A stretch of 64,000 bases of DNA from CAVRUD01 sp963724285 (GCA_963724285.1 CAVRUD010000012.1:1-64000), one strand, 5' to 3'. Shown: positions 34,135-43,456, counted from the stretch's first letter. Program-made: numbers and translations. Notes: generated by a model from the sequence alone, not told the origin.

Positions 34135-34288
34135 GGCCGCCCACCGCGCCGCCCCCCGTTGGGAACAGGGCACCGCAAGCGGATGCCCCGACAACGCCGT
34201 CCGACACACAAATCGAAGTTGACGCGGCCCCCATTCCCGGAGTCTGTGCCCTATCATGCATCTACATCGGAAATCCGTGCAGACGGTC

Positions 34289-34314
34289 TTGCGCACGCTC
34301 GATAACGTGCGCAA
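34289..34314. promoter_or_regulatory. perfect 9-bp inverted repeat upstream of the sugar dehydrogenase
   Basis: TTGCGCACG-CTCGATAA-CGTGCGCAA lies 42 bp before the GTG start at 34356. It could be an operator for a dimeric repressor or a 5' UTR hairpin. No regulator gene is adjacent. Confidence 0.45.
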
Positions 34315-34355
34315 CGTGCGAAAGCTCTGCTATCGCCGGGCGGAGGTCGTGTGGC

Positions 34356-37138
34356 GTGTTGGCGATAGTGCGTCCTCGGCGGAGGATGCATCCAAAACGG
34401 TCCGCGGCGGCCCTCGCCTGTGCCTGTGCCGGAGTACTCCTGCTGGCCCTCGCCGGGACGCTGCCCGGCGCCGCCCAGCCGCAGCCGCGATCGGCGCCGG
34501 ATATCTCCGATGCAGCCGATGCCACGCCCAGTGCCGGTTCGGAGGTCTCCAAGCTGCGGCTTACCCAGGTCGAGCCGATCCAAAACCCCTTTGGCCCGAC
34601 CTTACCGGCGGATTTCATCGACACGGTCGTGGCGGAGGTTCCCCTCTCGACCGGCCTGGCCTTCCTCCCGGACGGGCGCCTGCTGGTGACCGCCAAGGTC
34701 GGCCGGCTCTTCCTGGTCACGCCCGGCGGAGCGAACCTGACGCTGCTGCTCGACCTCTCCGAAGAGGTCTGCGACGACGTCGACCGGGGCATGGGTGGCG
34801 TCGCCGTCGACCCCGAGTTCGACAGCAATGGCTTCGTGTACCTCTATTACACCTTCGACAAGCACGGCGACTGCGAAACCCGGACCGAGACGCCGCCGGT
34901 CAACCGGGCCGTGCGCTATGTCCTCGCCGATGGCGCAATCGACCCCGAGAGCGCCTTGCCCCTGATCGACAACGTCCCCACCCCCGGCGGCTACCACGAG
35001 GGCGGCGACATGCACTTCGGACCGGACGGCTACCTCTACATCTCGGTCGGCGACGGCGGCTGCTCCTACGCCCAGCCCCGGCTCTGCCAGGTGCGCAACG
35101 GCGCCGCTCGCGACGGCAACATGCTCAACGGCAAGATGGTGCGGATCACCCGGGACGGGGATATCCCGCCCACCAACCCCTATGCCGAGACGGGCGACCA
35201 GTGCCGCCTGGATGGCGGCACCGAGCCCGGTCACTTCTGCGCGGAGACCTTCGCCAGTGGGTTCCGCAACCCCTTCCGGTTTGCGATCGACCCCAGTCCG
35301 GGGCAGCCGGGAGAGGGGCGCATCTTCGTCAACGATGTGGGCAACAACGATTGGGAAGAGGTCAACGAGCTGGCGGTCGGCGGGGACTACGGCTGGAACG
35401 TCCGCGAAGCGACCTGCCGGGCCGGGGGGCGCCTGGAATGCGGTCCGCCGCCGGCCGGCATCACCGATCCGATCTACGCCTACCATCACGATTCCGGCTG
35501 CCAATCGATCACCGGCGCGGCCTTCGTCCCGAACGGCATCTGGCCGATGGAGAACGACGGCGCCTACCTCTTCGCCGACTACGTCTGCGGCACCATCTTC
35601 CGCATGGACACCAACCGGGCGGTGGAGCCGTTCGCCACCGGGCTGGGGGCGGTCGTCTCGATGACCTTCGGCCCGGACCCAGAGTTCGGCCAGGCCCTGT
35701 TCTACGCCAGGATCACCGACGAGGGCGAGGGCGAGATCCGCCGCCTGGCCTACGGGGCCGGGGGCAACCTCCCTCCCTATGCCCGGGCGCACACGGACAG
35801 GACCTCCGGCCTCCTGCCGCTCCCGGTGGTGTTCGACGCATCGACCAGCGCCGACCCGGACGGCTCGGTCGGAGCGGCGGAGCGGACGGAGCCGGCCTCA
35901 CGTACAAGTGGGACTTCGGCGACGGCTCGCCCGTGGCGACCGGGACGACCGTCGATCACGTCTATCGCGCCGCCGGGACCTACACCGCGACCCTCACCGT
36001 CGAGGATGCCGATGGCGGCCGCGCCAGCCAGGCGATCCGCATCGACGCCGGCAATACCCCGCCGGTGCCCCAGATTCTGGAACCGGGCCCGAATACCCTC
36101 TTCGCCGCCGGCGGCACGATCGTGCTGGAGGGCCGGGCCACCGACGACCAGGACGGCGATCTGCCGGAGGCTGCCCTCTCGTGGGCGGTCATTCGCCACC
36201 ACGATACCCACACCCATCCGTTCCTCTCGGCAACTCCTGGGAACGGCGTCTCCTTTGTCGCGCCGGAGCCGGAGGATCTGCTGGCGGTGTCCAACTCCTA
36301 CCTGGAAATCTTCCTGACCGCCACCGACGCCAACGGCCTCTCCGCCACGGTCAGCCAGCGGCTCGATCCCCACATCGTGACCGTGACGATGGAGACCGAC
36401 CCGCCCGGACTGACCGTCGGCGTCAACGGCGTGGCCACCACCGGACCGGCCGAAATCCCCTCCTGGGCCGGAGCGGGGCTGGACCTCACGACCGATACCC
36501 AGGGTGCGCCGAACGGCCCTGTCTACGTCTTTGCCGGGTGGTCCGACGGGGGAGCGGCCAGCCATCGGATCGTCACCCCGCCCGATGATCTGACCGTAAC
36601 CGCCAGCTTCGGCCCCGGCCTGCTGGTCATCCCGGCCAGCGCCGCCGCCCGGGTGGACGCGGTGGAGCCGAACACAAACCTCTCCGGAGGGCAGCTCCGC
36701 GCGATCGGCCGCAACGACGACACGGACGTCGGCCCGATCTGGACCTACATCCGCTTCGACGTCGGCGGGGTGGCGGGCACGCCGCTGCGCGCGACCCTCT
36801 GGCTCTACGCCGAAAACGGCTCGCGCCTCGGCCCCAGCGTCTGGACCTCCGAGGATGCCGGCTGGCCGGAGACCGGCATCACCTGGAACACCCGCCCGCC
36901 CCGCTCGCCGGGGATCGTGGCGGAAAGCCCGGGCGTGGTCCCGCAGGGCGGCTGGGTCGCCTACGACGTCACCGGCGTCGTCACCGGCAACGGCATCTAC
37001 TCCTTCGTCCTCGTCTCCGACATCCGCGACGGCGTCACCTTCTCCGGCCGCCACGACGGCGACTTCGCCCCCGTCCTCATCATCGACGCCCCCGCCGGCG
37101 ACGGCACCGGCATCGTCGTTCCCATTCCCCCACCATAA
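34356..37138 (+). pseudogene. secreted PQQ-dependent sugar dehydrogenase-like protein with PKD and C-terminal surface domains; one frameshift
   Basis: GTG 34356 is chosen: GGAGG lies 9 nt upstream, and GGAGG directly abutting ATG 34386 is too close. A signal peptide (ALACACAGVLLLALAGTLPG) is followed by a six-bladed beta-propeller of the glucose/sorbosone dehydrogenase family (residues ~80-480): GLAFLPDGRLLVTAKVGRL, GGDMHFGPDGYLYISVGDGG, GNMLNGKMVRI and ASGFRNPFRFAID. A PKD domain follows (YKWDFGDGSPVATGTTVDHVY), then an Ig-like stretch, a bacterial-repeat-like PPGLTVGVNGV and a DNRLRE-like C-terminal domain. Near 35885 the frame changes at the PKD start; otherwise both parts are open. It probably oxidises sugars or binds polysaccharide outside the cell. 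Confidence 0.75.
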
Positions 37139-37152
37139 GTGTGGCATCCAAC

Positions 37153-37542
37153 GTCCGGCGTCCGGCGTCCGGCGTCTGAGTCCACGGCGCCCCTGCATAG
37201 CCCCGCCCCCCTCCTGTCATCATCCGGGACCGCGGCATTCCGAAGCCGCCCCAACTCACCCCGTCATCCCGAAGCCGTCCCACCCCTGTCATCCCGAAGC
37301 CGCCCCACCCCTGTCATCCCGAGCTTGTCGAGGGATCTAGAGGGAAACGGCGATCCGATTCCGCCCCGACCTCAGAGAGCACGATGCCGTGTTCTCTCAG
37401 GCCATGGCTTCCTCGTTGCCACGCGCCCTTCGAGATTCCTCGACAAGCTCGGAATGACAGGGGAGGGGTGGGGCGGCTTCGTGGCACCGTGGTTCCGGAC
37501 GCCGGACGCCGGACGCCGGACGCCGGACGCCGGACGCCGGAC
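37153..37542. repeat. inverted arrays of a 7-bp repeat, 390-bp span
   Basis: Three and a half GTCCGGC units (37153-37176) are mirrored by six or more GCCGGAC units (37501-37542). Between them sits a second inverted pair (37312-37338 and 37433-37459). The heptad differs by one base class from the GGCGTTC array at 25376 (GGCGTCC), so the two belong to the same kind of expansion. Confidence 0.8.
37312..37459. repeat. inverted repeat TGTCATCCCGAGCTTGTCGA
   Basis: Left arm 37312-37338 and right arm 37433-37459 are near-perfect complements (TGTCATCCCGAGCTTGTCGA...). Degenerate partial copies of the left half (GTCATCCCGAAGCCG) precede it at 37263, 37288. This sequence type is a well-known interspersed palindrome in many bacterial genomes. 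It does not encode protein. Confidence 0.75.
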
Positions 37543-37652
37543 GCTAGACACCAGACACCAAACACCGTTCTCCCCCTCTCCCCCTCACGGCGACAGCCGT
37601 GTCCCCCTCAGCCCGTAGGGCTGTCCCCCCTCCCCCCGCTATACTCCCCCTC

Positions 37653-37952
37653 ATGCACACCCCCCTCACCATCCCGGCCTTCCAGCAGCGCTGGCGCGGC
37701 ATCGCCCTCACCGAGCGCGCCGCCTCCCAATCCCACTTCACCGACCTCTGCCACGCCCTCGGCGTCCCCACCCCCGTCGAAGCCGACCCCGCCGGCGACT
37801 TCTACGCCTTCGAAAAAGGCGCCGAAAAACTCGGCGGCGGCAAAGGCTTCGCCGACGTCTGGTTCCGCCACCACTTCGCCTGGGAATACAAAGGCCCCCA
37901 CAAGGACCTCGACGCCGCCTACCGCCAGCTCGTCGGCTACAGATCGTGTTGA
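37653..37952 (+). pseudogene. N-terminal fragment of a type II/IIG DNA methyltransferase (YeeA-like)
   Basis: ATG 37653 opens the typical N terminus of large fused restriction-methyltransferases: FQQRWRGIALTERAASQSHF, TDLCHALGVPTPVEADP and FADVWFRHHFAWEYKGPHKDL (PD-(D/E)XK-like core with E-K at EYK), then DAAYRQLVGY. Homology ends at 37940, where the expected several-hundred-residue methylase should follow; instead RSC and a stop appear. The break is abrupt and marks a junction with the next segment. A fragment of about 95 codons of a gene normally about 900 codons long. Confidence 0.75.
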
Positions 37953-38001
37953 AAGTCCGCTGACGCTGGTCTGGTCCAGCAATGAACTAGAAGCCGCATG
38001 A
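37941..38001 (+). pseudogene. tail of an unknown gene at the junction
   Basis: Right after the methylase break, another plus-strand frame reads DRVESPLTLVWSSNELEAA and stops at TGA 37999, followed by a strong terminator at 38008. It looks like the last 20 codons of a gene whose body was lost at the junction, or the C terminus of an element-encoded protein. I do not recognise it. Confidence 0.4.
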
Positions 38002-38007
38002 CACACA

Positions 38008-38040
38008 ACGACGGCCGGGGAGGGCCTCCCCGGCCGTCGT
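38008..38040 (+). terminator. strong hairpin at element junction
   Basis: Arms ACGACGGCCGGGGA and TCCCCGGCCGTCGT are perfect over 14 bp with a 5-nt loop GGGCC, 6 bp after a TGA stop (37999-38001). This is the strongest terminator-like hairpin in the window; no long T-run follows. Confidence 0.7.
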
Positions 38041-38082
38041 CTTGCCGTTGGCCGAACTTACCAGACGGGAGCATGGTAGCGG

Positions 38083-39186
38083 ATGAGCGCACAAGCGTGG
38101 ATCAGGGATCTTGACACGCAGGAACGCACATCGGCGCGGTTCTTCAAGCTGACGGACGCCGTCTTCGCGCGCCTTGGAGCGTGCAGGACCCGGCGGCGGC
38201 GATGGTCTTCCTCGCCATCGCGCGGCACGCCGACAACCCAAACGGGCAATGGGACCTGTCCGCGCGGCGATCGCCAGCGAGGCTGGCGTCGGCGAGACGA
38301 CGGCCCGGCGGGCCATCGCCGTGCTCGTCGCACACAACCTCATCGCGGCCGAACCGACGTACACGGTGGACAGGTTGCACTTGACGGCGGCGGAGATTCC
38401 GGCCCGGACCGGCGGCCGGCTCGTGAAGGCGGCAGCGCCAAGCGGGGCAACCCGGTGGGAGTTGGTCCGGGCCAGCCGGGAGAAGAGCGCCATCGAGCGC
38501 ATCCCGGTCGCCCAAGGGTTCAACCGGTACAGCCGGCTCGTGGCCCCAGACCGGGAGTGTGGCCGCAGAGGGGGGTGTATCGGATTCCGGTACACCCCTG
38601 CCCCGCAATCCGAGGGGGTGTATCGGATCCCGATGGAGGGGTGTATCGGATTCCGGAGGGGGGTGTATCGGAATCCGATGGCAGAACAAGACCAACGAAC
38701 CAGACCAAAGAGAACCAGAACCAACGGAGATTCTATTTCCGCCGCTGCGGCGGAAGAGGAAGAAGAGCGCCAAGCGAGAGGCGAGGAGTTGTTCCTGGCC
38801 TTCGCGGACGCGAACGGCGTGGACCCCGATCAGGTGCCGGAACCGACCGCGCGAAAGCAGGCCCGAGCGCTGGCCACCCTGCCGGAGCGTTCGATGCCTA
38901 TGACGTCTACGGCTTCGTTCGGTGGAAGAGCACCAACCCGTATTTCGGCGATGCCGGCGCGATCAAGCCCCAGCACGTCCTGGAAGGGCTGCCGGAGTGG
39001 GTCGCCGACGGCCGCCCGTTGTGGAGCTCGTTCCACGAGCGGAGCGAGGAGGAGGCCGACTACGAAATGGTCGTGAAGTGCCGCCGCGCGCTCAAGGCGC
39101 TCGGAGCAGAGCCAGACACGGCGGACACTCGGGAGATGATCGGTGTATGTCGCGAGGGCATCGCTGCCGTCGCGGCGAAAGGCTAG
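38083..39186 (+). pseudogene. replication-initiator-like winged-helix protein, frameshifted, with internal iteron-like repeats
   Basis: The start region reads WIRDLDTQERTSARFFKLTDAVFARL; after shifts near 38180 and 38260, AMVFLAIARHADNPNGQWDLS and then AAIASEAGVGETTARRAIAVLVAHNLI form a winged-helix domain like those of phage/plasmid helix-turn-helix replication proteins. A low-complexity block with YRIP and CIGFR repeats (38560-38690, iteron-like DNA) leads to an acidic segment and, after a shift near 38885, FDAYDVYGFVRWKSTNPYFGDAGAIKPQHVLEGLPEW, ending at TAG 39184. The order resembles DnaD-like initiators of integrative elements. At least three frame changes. Function inferred from fold and repeats only. 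Confidence 0.5.
38572..38680. repeat. iteron-like direct repeats GGGGTGTATCGGATTCC
   Basis: Copies start at 38572, 38615, 38638 and 38660 (spacing 43, 23 and 22 bp), each GGGGTGTATCGGATYCC or one change from it. The inverted GGTACACCCC at 38589 falls where a further unit would fit. About two helical turns of spacing is the arrangement of plasmid replication iterons, and they lie inside the coding part of the winged-helix gene. Confidence 0.7.
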
Positions 39187-39207
39187 GTTCGCTCGAGGAC
39201 ATGACGC

Positions 39208-39966
39208 ATGGGCTATGGCCTGATGCCCTGGGAGTACCAGGACGGCGACGACGATGACGACGATGCCGAGTTGCGGCCGCCGTTCCCGCAGCCGGCCGGG
39301 ACCATCCGGGTCGTGACCCTGGGCGAACCGGGCGACGACCTCCTGGTGCGGGACCGCCATCCCTCGGCCTCCACCGCCACCCCTCAGCGCGCCAGCCCCA
39401 AACGTTTGGGGCTGCGCCCCGCCGCCCGGCAGGGATACGTCCCGTCAGCCGTTGGCACAGAGGAGAACCGAATCTTGCCGTGTGTATGCGTTACCAACGT
39501 ACGGGTTCGCCGAGAACTTGCGTCCGCTCGTGTTGCGGTCCAAACGTTTGGGGGCGGGGACGGTGGACCCAATCCGGCGGCGCTGCCCGCCTCGACGGTG
39601 TGGTCGAACGCCGCCGTCACCCGGACCGTCTTGCGGCCCTCGGCGTCTTCCACCACGGTGATCTCCGCGTCGGCATCGTGCCGGGTGAGTTCAACCTCGG
39701 TCGCGTCCGGCCGCCGTACCGGTTGCCGCCGTGCCCTTCGCCTTGGTGCCCATTGCCCGTATACCCCCGTGGGACGCCCAGCGCCCCGGTGCGGGCCGGT
39801 GGCGCGCCAGGTGGGCCCCGGCCCGGTGACGCTACCCCAAGTGGGTGCCGCGCCCCGACGATTGCTCTGGCCGGGCGGGAAGTCAAGCGTCGCGGGGGTG
39901 AGTGGCGTTTCTGGCTTCCGAATGGGGTACGGGTTTCACCTTTCGGTGCCAAAAGCGGGTTGCTAG
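39208..39966 (+). CDS. hypothetical protein with Asp-rich N terminus
   Basis: An open frame from ATG 39208 (MGYGLMPWEYQD, then seven Asp residues) with GAGGACATGACGC before the start. The first 60 residues (ELRPPFPQPAGTIRVVTLGEPGDDLLVRDRH) look coding; beyond about 39400 the composition becomes noncoding-like and the opposite strand has its own plausible frame (MGTKAKGTAATGTAAGRD, then TEVELTRHDADAEIT after a shift, near 39750-39600). I trust only the N-terminal part. It follows the replication-like gene by 21 bp and probably belonged to the same element. Confidence 0.35.
   Translation: MGYGLMPWEYQDGDDDDDDAELRPPFPQPAGTIRVVTLGEPGDDLLVRDRHPSASTATPQRASPKRLGLRPAARQGYVPSAVGTEENRILPCVCVTNVRVRRELASARVAVQTFGGGDGGPNPAALPASTVWSNAAVTRTVLRPSASSTTVISASASCRVSSTSVASGRRTGCRRALRLGAHCPYTPVGRPAPRCGPVARQVGPGPVTLPQVGAAPRRLLWPGGKSSVAGVSGVSGFRMGYGFHLSVPKAGC
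39394..39413. repeat. 20-bp perfect palindrome, copy 1
   Basis: AGCCCCAAACGTTTGGGGCT is perfect over 20 bp. Its core CCAAACGTTTGG recurs exactly at 39540-39551. Confidence 0.7.
39540..39551. repeat. palindrome CCAAACGTTTGG, copy 2
   Basis: Second exact copy of the 12-bp palindromic core, 142 bp from the first. Together they resemble paired operator or partition sites of a mobile element. Confidence 0.6.
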
Positions 39967-40553
39967 CCTCTCTCACAAAATATAGCAGAATCACACATTG
40001 CCGTGTTCAGAACAAGCATTCGGAACGTTGTCTATAGCTATCGCAACACTTCATCGCAAAAAGCGAAACCTTCGATCGGCATCCCGGTTACCGGACCAGG
40101 TACCGTTGTGGCGCGGTGCGGGACGATCGATGTCAAAGTGTCTCGATGAGAGACAAGTCCCGTTATCCGCAATAGACTCGATGCGTCCGGCGAATGACTG
40201 CTCGGGAACGTGAAGAACCGGGATCCGAAAATTGCGTCCGTCCTGCGGCACCCACGGCGGGCGTGCCACGGGGCGAGGTGGTCTGGTCGAGCAGCCGGGC
40301 GTCGGGCCATCGGCGCCCGGCACCACCGCTGCCGTTGCCGGGTGCGCGGTGCCCGCGTGCCCTGGGTCATGCGTGGACGCCAGGTGGGCGTGGGCGATTG
40401 TGGCGCAACCGCAACGCCGGGGTTCGTCCTCAGACGCGGCTGTGACGCGGAGGCACCTACCATCGGGGCGGATGAGTAGCATTCCGCCGCGCCGTCTTGG
40501 ACAGGAACGGTCCCGCCCGGGCGTCGCGGTGACGCAGCGAACGGAGGCCAGCC
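39967..40553. other. 587 bp without a supported gene
   Basis: A relatively AT-rich start (CACAAAATATAGCAGAATCAC) could mark an element boundary or promoter. A short frame reading KAKPSIGIPVTGPGTVVARCG around 40060-40148 ends in a stop but lacks a start. Nothing else was recognised. Confidence 0.4.
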
Positions 40554-41663
40554 GTGGCTGGCCAGCGTGTTCTTCCCCGTGTCCGAGCGACCCGTTCTTT
40601 CGCCCGCCTCCTTGCGGCGATCCTGCTCGTCGGCGGTCTCGCCTTCGGCCTCGTGGCCTACCCGCAGCCGCAGCCTGCCTCTGCGGCGGCCTTTGCGGCC
40701 GGCGATACCGTCGTCGTCGACACCGACCGCCTGAATCTGCGGGAGGCGCCGTCCCTCGGCGCAACCGTGCTCCACGTCTTGCTGGGCGGAAGCACCATGA
40801 CGGTGACCGGGGCGCCGGTTAAGGCCGACGGGTACAACTGGTACCCGGTCGATGCCCGGGTCAATGGCCCGACCTCCGGGTGGGTCGCCGGCGAATTCCT
40901 CGCCTACGCCACAGACGGTGGCGACGGCGGCGGGGACGACGGCTAGACCGGCGGCTTCGGGGTCGGCGATGCGGCGGTGGTCGATACTGCCAGGCTGAAT
41001 TGCCGAACAGGTCCGGGTCTGGGCTACGCCGTCGACCACGTGCTGGACGGTGGGGCCAAGGTGACCGTGCTCGACGGCCCGGTGGGCGCCGACGGCTACC
41101 ACTGGTTCAAGTTCGCCATGGCGGACGGCGCCATCGGCTGGTCGATCGGGGAAGGGCTCGCCCCGACCGGCGGCTCGCCCGATCCCGGCGGGAGCGGCGG
41201 CGCGTTCGCCAAGGGGGCGGACGTGGTTGTCGATGCCGACGCCCTGAGCCTGCGCTCCGGCCCAGGACTCTGGAGCAGCATCATCAAGACCCTGTCGCGC
41301 GGCACCGCGCTGATCGTGTCCAACGGCCCGATCGCGGCGGACGGGTACGCCTGGTACGAGGTCGAAACCCGCACTGGTGACCTCGGCTGGGTCGCAGGCG
41401 CGTACCTCGCCTCCGCAACCGGCGGCGGGGGCGACGGAGGCTGGGTTCCTTCGTTCGCGATCGGCTCAACCGCGGTGGTGGACACTCCCCGGCTCAACAG
41501 CCGCACCGGTCCCGGCCTGAGCTCCGCGGTCGACCACGTGCTGGACGGTGGGGCCAAGGTGACCGTGCTCGACGGCCCGGTGAGCGCCGACGGCTACCAC
41601 TGGTACAAGCTGGAGACGGCTACCGGCGATGTCGGCTGGTCGATCGGGGAAGGGCTGAGGTGA
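40554..41663 (+). pseudogene. secreted SH3b-repeat protein interrupted by an in-frame TAG
   Basis: GTG 40554 (VAGQRVLPRV) starts a 369-codon frame with a signal/anchor segment (FARLLAAILLVGGLAFGLVAYP, residues 17-38) and four bacterial SH3 (SH3b) domains, each starting like VVVDTDRLNLREAPSLGATV, VVDTARLNCRTGPGLGYAV, VVVDADALSLRSGPGLWSSI and VVDTPRLNSRTGPGLSSAV, separated by Gly/Asp-rich linkers. SH3b domains bind peptidoglycan or other wall parts. Codon 131 (40944-40946) is TAG in the first linker while the frame stays open on both sides without shift: a nonsense change or base error. Domains 2 and 4 share KVTVLDGPVGADGYHWFK almost exactly. Confidence 0.8.
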
Positions 41664-41816
41664 GGGGGACCCGTGTCCAACGCGAGCAGCCGGGTGCCCG
41701 CCGGTCGTCTGATGACCGGCGGGCACCCGTACAACGACCCGATCTCGTTCAGGAAGTCACCGTCTCATGCGGTGTTGGCCCCGGCGGCCGCCCGGGCGAC
41801 GGAAAGGAAGCATGTC

Positions 41817-42146
41817 GTGAAGCATCCCCCGCTCGCTTTCGGCTTGCCTCCCCGTACGACCCATCGGTTGGCGCCCATCGCGAAGATCGGCGTGGCGAAA
41901 GCACTCGCGCCGCTGGTGTTGGCGATCGCGGTCGGCAGCCTCGGGCTCGATCGCGAAAGCACGATCGGGATGTTGACCTTCCCAACGCTGGGCGTCGCGA
42001 CGCTCCTGGGCGGCGTCGGCGCGGTGCTTGCCGGCCTCGTCGCGATGCTCGGGGAGCACGACCGGTCGGTGGGCACCATCCTCGCCACCGTCGCCGGGGC
42101 GCTCCTCGGCTGGTTCATGATCGTCGAGTTGTTCATCGAAGGTTGA
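41817..42146 (+). CDS. small integral membrane protein
   Basis: 109 residues from GTG 41817, chosen for GGAAAGGAAG 7-10 nt upstream. Three hydrophobic segments are visible (APLVLAIAVGSLGL, TLGVATLLGGVGAVLAGLVAML, TILATVAGALLGWFMIVELF). The motif GEHDRSVG before the last helix and the ending ELFIEG recur in the next protein (RQHERSVL, DIFVGHD), so the two adjacent genes are diverged paralogs. No family is recognised. It lies downstream of the SH3b protein on the same strand. Confidence 0.7.
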   Translation: MKHPPLAFGLPPRTTHRLAPIAKIGVAKALAPLVLAIAVGSLGLDRESTIGMLTFPTLGVATLLGGVGAVLAGLVAMLGEHDRSVGTILATVAGALLGWFMIVELFIEG

Positions 42147-42183
42147 GAGCGCCGTACTTCGATCGTTGGAAAGGACTTGCGTG

Positions 42184-42498
42184 ATGAACGACTCGCTCCC
42201 CCATACCGGCTTGCTTTCCTGGCCTCGCGGCAAGGCCGGGACCACTGCCGTCGCGCTCGCGGTGCTGTTCCTGGTGGTGTTGGGGCTGAATCTGTGGACC
42301 TCGAGCGGCGGCGACCAGAACGGCTTCCTGGTCTTCGCCACGTTCCTCGCCGCAATCGGCGCGCTGGCGAGCCTGATCCTCTCGGCGGTGGCGATCGTTC
42401 GCCAGCACGAGCGGTCGGTGCTGGTCTATCTCCCGCTGGTGATCGGCGTGTTGGTCTTCGTTTTCTTCGCCATCGACATCTTCGTCGGGCATGACTGA
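42184..42498 (+). CDS. small integral membrane protein, paralog of the preceding one
   Basis: 104 residues from ATG 42184, with GGAAAGGA 9 nt before. Three hydrophobic helices: TTAVALAVLFLVVLGLNLW, FATFLAAIGALASLILSAVAI and VYLPLVIGVLVFVFFAIDIF. The interhelix QHERSVL and the final IFVG match the preceding protein. The short spacing (37 bp) and co-direction suggest an operon with the SH3b gene upstream and the cupin-like gene downstream. Confidence 0.7.
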   Translation: MNDSLPHTGLLSWPRGKAGTTAVALAVLFLVVLGLNLWTSSGGDQNGFLVFATFLAAIGALASLILSAVAIVRQHERSVLVYLPLVIGVLVFVFFAIDIFVGHD

Positions 42499-42550
42499 AC
42501 CGGGCCCGAGAATCGCCTCCGGCCCAGTGGCCGGTGAAAGGACGAACGTC

Positions 42551-43456
42551 ATGACCGGTCGACGCCTCGCGCCATCCCTTCTCGTCGTCGTGCTCCTTGG
42601 CCTCGCTACCCTGCGAACGACCAGCGCCCAGGAGCTCCCGGCAACCCCGGATCCCGGCTCGGCGCCGACGGGCGTGCTGGCCATGTTCGAGATCGACGAG
42701 CTCCCGACCCCGCATGCCGAAGTCTGGTTCATTCGGATGGGGCTCGATCCGGCCGGGACCACCCCGCTGGGCCCGCAAGCCGGCACAACCGTGCTCTACA
42801 TCGAATCGGGCCAGCTCACGCTGGAGACCGACGGACCGGTCACGCTCGGAGAGGCGCGGTCGGCCGACGCCGCCGGGTTGGCGACTCCCACGGGAGTGAA
42901 CGAGACCCTGCTCGATACCGGCGACTCGGCCGTGATCGGCGAGGGCACGGCGGTCTCGGCGATGAATGCCACCGGCGAACCGATCACCTTCCTCATGCTC
43001 CTGATGTACGCCGCGGAGCGCGAAGGTGAAGGCGGTGGCCCAGCGGAACAGCCGGTCGGGCTTACCCAGACGGGCATCTCGGTCGGCAGCGCCGAGTTCC
43101 AGCCCGTCCCCGCGACGCTGACCATCGAGCGGGTCGTCGTCGAGCCGTCTGGAGCGATGGAGAGCGCCATCGGGCCGCCCGAAGGAATCTGGCCGGGGTG
43201 GATGGGCATCGAGCTCGGCGCCGTCGAGACCGGATCCGCCGAGGTGGTCTTCGAGAACCGCACGCTCCAGAACCTGACCTGGCCCGCGATCATTACGGGC
43301 GGCATGGTCGAGCCCGAGCAGGTCCCGTTGACGGCGACGGTTGAACTCGGCCAGGGCGACGGGTATGCGGCCTTCAACTCGACGCTCTCGTGGACATCGA
43401 CGGGCGACGAGCCGCTGACGGTCCTCCGCGCGGTCATCACTCCGCGCATGCAATGA
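42551..43456 (+). CDS. secreted cupin-like protein
   Basis: 301 residues from ATG 42551 (AAAGGACGAACGTC upstream). A signal peptide (APSLLVVVLLGLATLRTTSAQ) is followed by two beta-rich halves with the cupin-type spacing: AEVWFIRMGLDPAGTTPLGPQAGTTVLYIESGQLTLE, then later LTIERVVVEPSGAMESAIGPPEG and MGIELGAVETGSAEVVFENR. The two halves look like a tandem bicupin without obvious His metal ligands. Substrate unknown. The placement in the membrane-protein cluster suggests an extracytoplasmic binding role. Confidence 0.65.
   Translation: MTGRRLAPSLLVVVLLGLATLRTTSAQELPATPDPGSAPTGVLAMFEIDELPTPHAEVWFIRMGLDPAGTTPLGPQAGTTVLYIESGQLTLETDGPVTLGEARSADAAGLATPTGVNETLLDTGDSAVIGEGTAVSAMNATGEPITFLMLLMYAAEREGEGGGPAEQPVGLTQTGISVGSAEFQPVPATLTIERVVVEPSGAMESAIGPPEGIWPGWMGIELGAVETGSAEVVFENRTLQNLTWPAIITGGMVEPEQVPLTATVELGQGDGYAAFNSTLSWTSTGDEPLTVLRAVITPRMQ

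Noticed and set aside
34289..34314. Possible tRNA or structured RNA at the 9-bp inverted repeat
   Set aside because: Only one stem is visible; no cloverleaf or conserved TPsiC sequence.
37153..37542. Possible CRISPR array
   Set aside because: The 7-bp units are tandem without spacers and occur in inverted arrays; there is no repeat-spacer pattern or cas gene.
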